Under the pieces are notes generated by a model. It was given only the letters and a program-made list of their open reading frames with translations, ran no database searches and had not been told where the DNA came from. From Ascaris suum (taxonomy: Eukaryota > Nematoda > Chromadorea > Rhabditida > Ascarididae), in assembly GCA_013433145.1 (NCBI GenBank), contig CM024187.1:7766826-7830825 (forward strand): a stretch of DNA of 64,000 nucleotides. The letters are read 5' to 3'. The translations under genes were made by a program, and so were the position numbers. Below are positions 56,501-64,000 of this stretch, in pieces. Positions within the stretch are counted from its first letter, which is position 1. Every line of letters begins with the position of its first letter.

Positions 56501-59500
56501 AACAGCTAGGCTGAAGCTATTCTCGATGAGAAAATTCGTCTCGAAAATATGTCGAGCCGTTCATCTGCCCTTTGGCAAATTACAGGAAAAACGCTATAAG
56601 AGAATGTGTTCACATTCAAAGGTGCCGCCAAGAGCGGTGCATCGAACAGAAAGCGCCTTCTCTTTAGCTTTTTCTCTTTTTTTTTGTCTCTCTCTCTTTG
56701 CTATAAAAACGGATAAAAAGGTGGGAATGTGGCCGTTTAGCCGACACAGTGTATAGTTCGAGTTTACGGTAACATAAGTACCGCCAGATAGGTTCGTTTA
56801 AAAAAACCCACAATCGTGCAGAGACGGACGCGGCTGTTTTGTCAGCTACGGTTGGCAGATTTTTTTGGTACCTGCAGTGAAAGGATGCGTACACGCGCCA
56901 GCTGGCTAGCTTTGTGCAGTTTTCATACATGAAATGAGCAGTTTTGTGCAGTTCTGCAGCTTTCAGACACGTGTTCTAATGTGCGACACTCTAACAACCC
57001 ACATGGCAGTGCTACAGTTGCGGCAGCTCTGTCGTTTTAGGCACACTTTATAGAAACCAAAGTCGATTTCATTACTAGCTATTGTCATAGCAAGCAATGC
57101 CGAAAGTTAAGTTCACTGAAGGTATTTACTAAATTTATCGTTGGCATATACTACAAAGTTGCCAAGTATCCTACGAGAAAACGAAGCACTTTTAATCTGT
57201 TAGGTACAAATTAGATGGATCACCGTCTAAATCGGCATTCCGTTGCTTCGTTTTTTGTTATAGATTGCGAATAAAGACATTATTTTTCTCATACAATCCT
57301 CATTCTGGAAACAGCTTTTGTGTCCTTTGTTCCCTTATTTATTAAAATAACCGGAAATCGAAAAAAAAAACTTTATAGTCAATCCCTAGTGGGTGTTATC
57401 GTTTGTAATGGTGGAAGAAAGTAGAACGCTTTCCATCCTCTGTTCCTCGCCTGGTTTTCATCAATCATTTTTTAAACTTTCGACATTTTTTATTCTGTTC
57501 CACAAAACATGTTTTAAATTTTTTGTGTACTTATCTATAACTGCTAATTGTTGAAGATATTTTCGTGCTCTACGTTTATCACTTAATCGCAGTTTTTATT
57601 TTCAGTGTCTGAAATTGAGAAAATTGTGCCGTTGGAGGTGAAACACTCCAAAGGGAATAATCTCGTCATCTAGTTGACATTCTTTTCCTTCTTAAAAAAA
57701 AAAACTATTCTAATAGGTGTATGAAATCTATGCGCTAGCTAGCCAAACTCGTTGTGAGCCATGATAGTGAATGTCAAGCCAAATATCGACGCTCATACTG
57801 GGCTAAGTCGTGAAGAAAAGCCAGAATATTTTCGAATTCGTAGCTCGCCACCAAACTCTGCGATGGGCGAAGGAGAAAACGGAGCGTATTATCATGTGTT
57901 GAAAATTTTCAGATAGCCTGTCTTGTCTTCTTGCCTGTGTTAGTATCGCCGTGAAAGTTCACGACCAACGTTTTAGAGCACTGCGAAACCACAAACAATG
58001 TTTTGGAAACAGACGAAAAATGTGACCATTGGATGGCATGGGCGTTGTAATGACTCAGAAGTGTTTGATGGACGTGATTGACCCCACGCGCTCAACATTT
58101 TGCGAAGATACTCTAATTTCATATACGGATTGCTTCCTGTCTCGTTTATCTCGAAATTGCAATTAAAGACGCACCTAACACTTGTCATATTCTTCAGTAT
58201 TATGTAATTGATAGGACGGTATGAAAGCTCCACGAGTTCATGACCTGAAGGGGGTATTATCCTCATCGGCGAAGCCGACGTGATTTGACGAGAGGCTTTT
58301 ATGAAAAAATCTTTGAAATGAAATTCCGAGGAAATTGACGAAGTTTTTTGAAGAAACAAAATCGAACATGGTAGTGTGGCTAAGCAGAATTATGTGATAC
58401 GTTGTCATTCCCATACAACCAGAGGTATAAAAATGTGAAACGTAATGTGTGCACAAAGGTCCGGTTGGCAGCAAGGTGGTGGCATAGAAAGAAATAGGGG
58501 CTTCATCATTGATAATTTTGCGATTTCACTCATATCCTAAGGTGGATTTAAATGAGTCTGTAAATTAGACAGCTTCAATCGATATTCGATTTGTCCCTGT
58601 CTGACATTATCCTTTGTATTTGCAATTACCAGTTAAATCAGTTATAATTTCTGAACTGCTGATTTCGAGTTCTCAACCGAGTATTTGACTGTGATAGGCG
58701 GTCATTAATTTCGAGACCACAATTCGGTAGTTTAGGGTCTTATGTGAACAATATTAAACGCTGTAAGAACCGTTATGATGAGTCATTCGAAGTGAAATGT
58801 GGTTTGTTGAATAGTTACGCACTGTCGTATACGACACACAGTATTAATTTGTTAGTGTTGCTTCGATGATTTGGGCATTACAGTTTTTTTTTTCGTTAAA
58901 CATAAAGCAAGGTATAAATAGGATTTGTCTTTGAAAATGCGGTATCTATTCATAACTGTATGTTGCAGTATGAAATACTGCACTAACTGATTTGCAATTA
59001 GCTAATGAATAGAAAAGTGTGCAAATGCGAGAAATATTGTCCTTATGTATTATCGACTGAAGAAAGATGCAAGCTTGAATTGACGGACAAGAAATGGGGC
59101 CAGACAAGCAAAGAATCGCAGTCGAAACGCACATGCCATGTTCCGCATAGGAAGTCCACAAGTGCTCCTTAACTAAGCAGTGCGGTGGAGGCTAATGGTT
59201 TTTGGACAGTTAACACTGTGGAGGTTAAGGGTGGCGGAAATCTTGTTTTGTGAGAGGCACGTGTTTCTTTGTTGGCATAGGTGGTGTGTAATATTTTCGA
59301 TAATGAAGGCGACGGGAACACAGCCAGTTTAAGAAAATGTGATTGAGGATGTTGGGAAGAGAGAGGAGAGGTTCAGAATCAGAGAGGCCTTTAAGAATTG
59401 GTTTTGAGAGCTGAGGAGAGAGAGTGAAAGAAGCGATTGGAAATTGGGACCTGAGTCCTAAGGAGACATCTGAGCCTAAGCCAAGAGCAAAGAACTAAGG

Positions 59501-60534
59501 CGGAGTAAGCAGACACTGTTTTAAGCAGGAGTCCTGATGAGAAACGAGTCACTGCTTGATGGTATGTAGTTGAAAGCAACCGTTTGCGGGTTGAAAGTGT
59601 TGGAAGTGTTATGTGGTGATGGGTGCATTGCATTTTGACCGCTGAGGGTTGGACGATCGCAGCCAGGCTGGGAAGAAGCATGTGATCTGAAAATAAGAAA
59701 GCAACAGGAAGGGGGTTTGAGGTTGATAAAGAACTGGAGAGCCAGAAATTGAGAAGAAAGGGGAGGGTTGGGAGTTCAGGAGAGCTGGGATTGGGCAGGA
59801 AAGTTAACAGAATAGGACTACTTCAGTGAGCCTACTTGTGTTGAGAAGCTAAGAAATAGTGGTTTCTGTTGAATAACGTCGAATAATGATGATCTAAACT
59901 TGCACCTGTTAAGAAGCGCTCGACTTCCAGGCGATTTTAAACGTTTCTTGCTGTGATATAGTTCCATCGTAAAATCGAAAACACTTACAGCTTTACATGC
60001 ATCGCGTGGTTATGATCTAGCTCCTTATATTGGGGTGTTGATGAGGTGTTTCTTCGTTAACGATATATTTTGAGTTTTCTATCTCGGATCATATACGTAT
60101 AATAGCCCATCGCACAGCTTAGTCTACTATGCATTCTACTTCTACATTTTAATTCCATATAGTGGTGAACACACTTATGCTTATTTCTTAACAGCTCAAC
60201 GTTCTGGCGCTAACAAAAGAAATGTGCAGTTGTGGCATATTGAGTACGTACGCCACATAGCGCATAGAACCAATACTGCGCTATGAACTTCTTTGCTGAT
60301 TTAATGTATGTCCATCATACGACTACTACGTGCAATAGTAAAGTTGTCGGGTGTGGTCCTTTTAAAAGGAATAGATTTGCAAGCAATGCACCTCATGAAC
60401 AAGATATGCGCTGAAACGTTGTTGCTTTTTCTATGTTCTGTAGGGAAGACAAATCCCAAAGTTTAAATTGGCACATTTCTAGAAGTGTTAACCGTAGAAT
60501 TGAGCTTCTTTCATTTTAAATACTCTTTTTTCAG
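50571..60534. other. 10 kb upstream of the HES gene with no confirmed gene
   Basis: AT-rich with few features. TATAAAA at 56702-56708 is followed 12 nt later by GTGGGAA (a CSL/LAG-1 core), after a C/T-rich stretch at 56655-56700. A 140-codon frame at 55209-55631 lacks an ATG near its start and is probably chance. Splice-bounded plus-strand segments at 52973-53014 and 57606-57673 are discussed in the findings. Part of this stretch may be the 5' intron and control region of the HES gene. Confidence 0.45.
51101..51124. repeat. Perfect 8-bp hairpin in GC-rich block
   Basis: CCTCCGAA, loop ACACTTTT, TTCGGAGG. It sits in a GC-richer block (51000-51180) with no supported gene. The T-rich loop and 3' T-poor flank do not look like a pol III terminator. 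Confidence 0.7.
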
Positions 60535-60727
60535 TTGAAAAAGCCATTAATGGAGAAACGGCGACGTGCACGTATGAACGACTGTTTGGATCAGTTGAAG
60601 CAACTCTTACTGCATATTGCGCCACATCAACGCTCGAAGCTAGAAAAGGCTGACATCCTTGAGATGACAGTCGCATACCTCCAACAGCTACATCAGCAAC
60701 GGACTATGTCGCCACCGAACACTATTG
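60535..60727 (+). CDS. lin-22: HES gene bHLH exon
   Basis: Opens in phase 0 with TTG (Leu) directly after CTCTTTTTTCAG, so TTG is not a start codon. It ends ...TMSPPNTI plus one base at donor GTTTGT. If the acceptor took a spliced leader, the first ATG would be at 60550 and would cut the basic region short, so an upstream coding exon is more likely. Confidence 0.9.
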
Positions 60728-62842
60728 GTTTGTAGTCTCGTTTGCGCATCATTGCACCATGTAGAGGCTGAAAACATTCCAGACTTTCCGCACAATCAAG
60801 GATATCTGCCGTCCTTAGCTGATTCTTTCATTCCTTAAGTTCTGTTACCGCTAAGCGCCTTGGTTTCTTTGGAACATAAAGTACTAGAGAAATATGGTGC
60901 CTAGCTCCTTTCCTCTTTTATTCTTGAATGGAAGTGACTGCTGTAAATGAGGTGGCAATAACAGATCGGAGTTTTTTCAAACTTCTCGCATCGAACTGTG
61001 CACTTTTAGCGAGTTTATGCTTCAAGAGCCTTTTAAGGACGCTGTACGTGTGTGTCTATTCGGCTGTTTTTGCATTGGTGCATATTGTCGTTTGAGATGG
61101 CAAAAGAAGTCCTTTTAAATGCGCATAATCATGACTGCCTTAATGCCATGTACTCATGGTTATTTTTTAAAACGATTTCATTTTTTCCAAATAATCCCAT
61201 CTTATATAAAGGTCTTTATTTTAAGCCACGGACGACTCATACGACTGTAAAGGTCTTCGTCGCCATTCTTATAAAATTTCAACGGTCCAATTTTTTTCCA
61301 AAAGTCAACAAGCACTTAGCTAATCAGTCCCCCCACCAAGATTCATGTTAAACAGTTTGATTCGTTTAAAAGGCTCGAGGCAGTTGCATACCTTGTTCAA
61401 TTCGAAAACTGCGAAGGATTAAGGCCTTCCGACCAATGTGGAATGAGAGACTGGCGTGCATAACACATGCATTTTATTAAAACCTAATGTACAGGCTCAG
61501 TGCCACAGATCTATGTTCCAGATAGGTGCACAGAAACTGTGAAGCAGACAGAGACAAAACTGCATGTGAGCACTGACACGACCGCTGAAAAAAGAAATAC
61601 CCCAACTCTCTAATTTGTTATCTGCATGCGTATCGCAAAGAGGGTCCTCATTTCCTCAAAATTTTCAGTAAATTTCGAAGCATTTGAGGATTCACACATC
61701 GGAATGTGGCTTGACGCGTTTTCTGCTTTCAGCACCTCCGTCTATTACATCAAGCGTTGCTAAAACCTTCAAAAACACAATCATCCGCTCGAGTGAGCAA
61801 ATAGCAAGCCGAAAATCCCTTTTCTGTTCATACAGATCACCTTTCCTGTCCAAGTTTCTAACCATGTTATGTTATACGCCCTAATGGATATTACACTACC
61901 GCTTAACGGTAGTTGGACCGCTGATAGCGGAAGAGGTTGCGGAAGAAAACCTTTAATTTTTACACAGAATGCGGAGCTAAATTTTAGTATATATACTTTT
62001 CATTTTTCTTTCGTAGTCTATGTAGTTCGTCATTGTCTCGAAAGAATCGCAGTGGAACTAAATGACTTTTTTTCGAAAAATCTCGGAGAAACAATTTTTT
62101 CTTACACTTGCGAATGAAGTCTCCAATTGTTCGGTGTTCCTGTCTCTTTGTTCATCACTCATTTTGTGTATATCCGAAAGTACTAACCATTGTGAGCATT
62201 GCAGCTGGCACAGCCATTTATCGACAGTCCTATATCGATGGTTTCTCGATGGCTTCTGCAGCCTGTGTGGACTATGTTCGAACGGTGTTCACTGGCGATG
62301 ATGCGACGCAGTATTGTCAGCAGCTTGGCGTCGATCTGCTGCAGCACTTGCAGTCGCTGCTTTGTGCGCAGCTTCGCGTCATACCCACTGATGGTGGCTC
62401 GCCCATCAACGACGCTCATACTCGAATGGGTCACGCCATCAGAATGTCACACCTTCCACTGGTACATCCATCGCCCCCCTCTACTAAATCTTATCGACGA
62501 TCTTCGCCCCACGATTTGCCAGCCAACGAATGTGAATATCCGCGTTTAGCATATACCTCACCGGATGTTATCACAGCTGCTAAGGCCGTTGCTGATGCGC
62601 ATACTCGTGTGATTTCGGCTGCTACAACTGCTGAGCAAATTTCGGATCAGCGCGCACAACAGGCGTCGTCGGTGCCACTTTCGTTTTCGTCAGATGTGTC
62701 ACTTCAGCTAAGTCCGATTTCGGGCAGCTCTTTAGACGAGACGATCCAATCTTCCTTTATATCTACTTCAGGGCGTGATGCCTTATACACTTGTACTTCC
62801 TCACAGAAAGGCGAAGGTAGGAGGCTATGGAGGCCATTTTAA
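60535..62842 (+). CDS. lin-22: Hairy/Enhancer-of-split (HES) bHLH-Orange repressor, two exons seen, 5' exon missing
   Basis: Exon 60535-60727 carries the whole bHLH: basic region [14 protein letters not shown], with the proline typical of Hairy/E(spl), helix 1 [13 protein letters not shown], then [18 protein letters not shown]. Exon 62205-62842 opens with (A)[20 protein letters not shown]...[12 protein letters not shown], an Orange domain, then a Ser/Thr/Pro-rich tail, and ends RRLWRPF-stop. The split codon (G|CT) fits. Family knowledge: HES proteins bind N/E-box DNA as dimers and recruit Groucho co-repressor through a C-terminal WRPW. Nematode lin-22 represses neurogenesis in lateral epidermis. 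In C. elegans lin-22 is the clearest Hairy/E(spl)-like gene, so the symbol is likely but not proved. WRPF replaces WRPW. The first coding exon lies upstream of acceptor CTTTTTTCAG (60534) and was not found. Confidence 0.9.
62205..62842 (+). CDS. lin-22: HES gene terminal exon: Orange domain and WRPF tail
   Basis: After acceptor GAGCATTGCAG, 211 residues in one frame to TAA. The Orange domain covers roughly the first 55 residues. The tail includes [16 protein letters not shown] and many Ser. A GTAGGA inside the last codons could act as a donor but would remove the WRPF end. No AATAAA is evident in the 1.1 kb that follows. Confidence 0.9.
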
Positions 62843-64000
62843 TTGGTCAGTACCTAGTAACTTTTATCCAGCATGCTGTGCTCTTCCGTCTTTTCTTTGC
62901 TATCGCTGCCTCGTCTCTCATTCGGCATCGCCTAGTAGTCCATTTTCGTTCGAACAAAGCGATCTGCTGTTCATCATTACTGAAAGCCGGGTGAATCACG
63001 CTCCTTATATGAGTGTAAACTATATCTTAGCTTGCCATTTGTAACCATGCTACACGTTGTTTGCAATGCAATATTTTTTTCTAATTATTTGCTCAAAATA
63101 TGGAAGAAGCGTCTCACATGAGCATTGTCTGATCGCAGGCTAGTCGAACGTTCCAATTCGCCAGGAGCAAGAGGATTCGAAAGTGCTTTTATTGTTGGAG
63201 AACGGAGTGATCGCGAAAGCATTTGCATTTTGCGTGTCTTTCTGTAGTCGTATTCGAAATTTTTAAACGATCTTCAGTGCTTGTATGGATCATTGTCACC
63301 TTTCAATTCCCATTATGCTGTCGAATCACGTTGAATTTGACAAATCAATCATAATTTTGTGGTTAAAATAAGCGAAAGTTTCGAAATCGTCTCTCCATGC
63401 GAGTCATATACAGATAAGTGCTCACGTGATTTTATAATGACGGATTTCTGCATTATTATGGAATAAGATATCAATTCCACATATGAAGGACTGCACGATG
63501 TATGTTAATCTCTTGTTAACATTATATGGAACGTGGCTGGTCTTTTTCTGACATCTCGTAGTTGCTTGTAATTCACACAAGAATTGTTACAACTATATCC
63601 CCGCCTTTGGCAACTTTTGTTTAAAAAATCCTTTTATATGTTCGAAAATTCCGACTTCGAACATTTCATGCCAGTCTCTGTGCTCACCAGTTTTTATTGC
63701 ATATCAGTGTTGTTTGCTTTGCTGAGTGTATGCGTTTTCGATAGCAGATTCAATGTTTAGGGACTAGTATTGCAAGCACAAATCCTTCGTGCCCTTCCCA
63801 TCTTACTGACTATATCACTGCTGCCAAGATCTTTCATCAGAAAGTGGCTTTCAGTATTTGCTTCCGATCACTTAATGAAGTTTTGTTTCAGTAAGGTGAA
63901 AATTGAACTGTTAAGCGAGATATCTCACGAGGCGATGCAGTGGCATATGGAGCAGTTTTTTTTTCTTGTAGACAGTGCCTTATGTGCGGTTCTATAAATT
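62843..64000. other. HES 3' flank, nothing recognised
   Basis: AT-rich DNA with no AATAAA, splice-bounded frame or repeat that I could support. The 75-codon frame at 63770-63997 starts without ATG and has no match. Confidence 0.6.

Overview
The window reads as genomic DNA of a nematode, most likely a strongylid such as a hookworm. This is an inference from three things: many small exons with T-rich ...TTTCAG acceptors; the nematode-type proteins encoded; and a decayed reverse transcriptase whose blocks match the RTE-like elements common in hookworm assemblies. There are no bacterial operons, rRNA genes or CRISPR arrays, and I found no convincing tRNA. Most long open frames are chance frames in introns or intergenic DNA, so the annotation rests on splice-bounded exons, family motifs and poly(A) signals.

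Bases 1-15181 (+) hold the last 15 exons of a Sec6/EXOC3 (exocyst subunit) gene; the 5' part lies upstream of the window. The exons could be joined in phase almost throughout. The exceptions are four single-base indels, all at homopolymer runs, which look like assembly errors rather than decay. The introns carry repeats: a tandem hairpin repeat, two cryptic trinucleotide tracts, a 31-base poly-G run and a GC-rich tandem duplication.

Bases 19083-22436 are a composite mobile element. Inverted repeats of about 270 bp flank a degenerate RTE-type reverse transcriptase that has stops, frameshifts and an altered active site.

Bases 22.4-60.5 kb are mostly intergenic DNA with simple repeats: a long TA microsatellite, GAATA repeats, and poly-C and poly-T runs. 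I assembled three candidate multi-exon genes by hand, all on the minus strand: about 33.5-34.3 kb, 37.1-38.0 kb and 45.6-50.6 kb. Each has phase-compatible splice-bounded exons and an AATAAA signal after its last stop. I recognise none of the products, and these models are tentative. A small frame with a signal peptide sits at 29.0-29.3 kb (-).

Bases 60535-62842 (+) hold two exons of a Hairy/Enhancer-of-split (HES, lin-22-like) bHLH repressor gene. It has a bHLH exon, then an Orange domain, a Ser/Thr-rich tail and a C-terminal LWRPF in place of the usual WRPW Groucho-binding motif. Its first coding exon was not found. The roughly 10 kb of gene-poor DNA upstream may be regulatory, but nothing in the sequence proves it.
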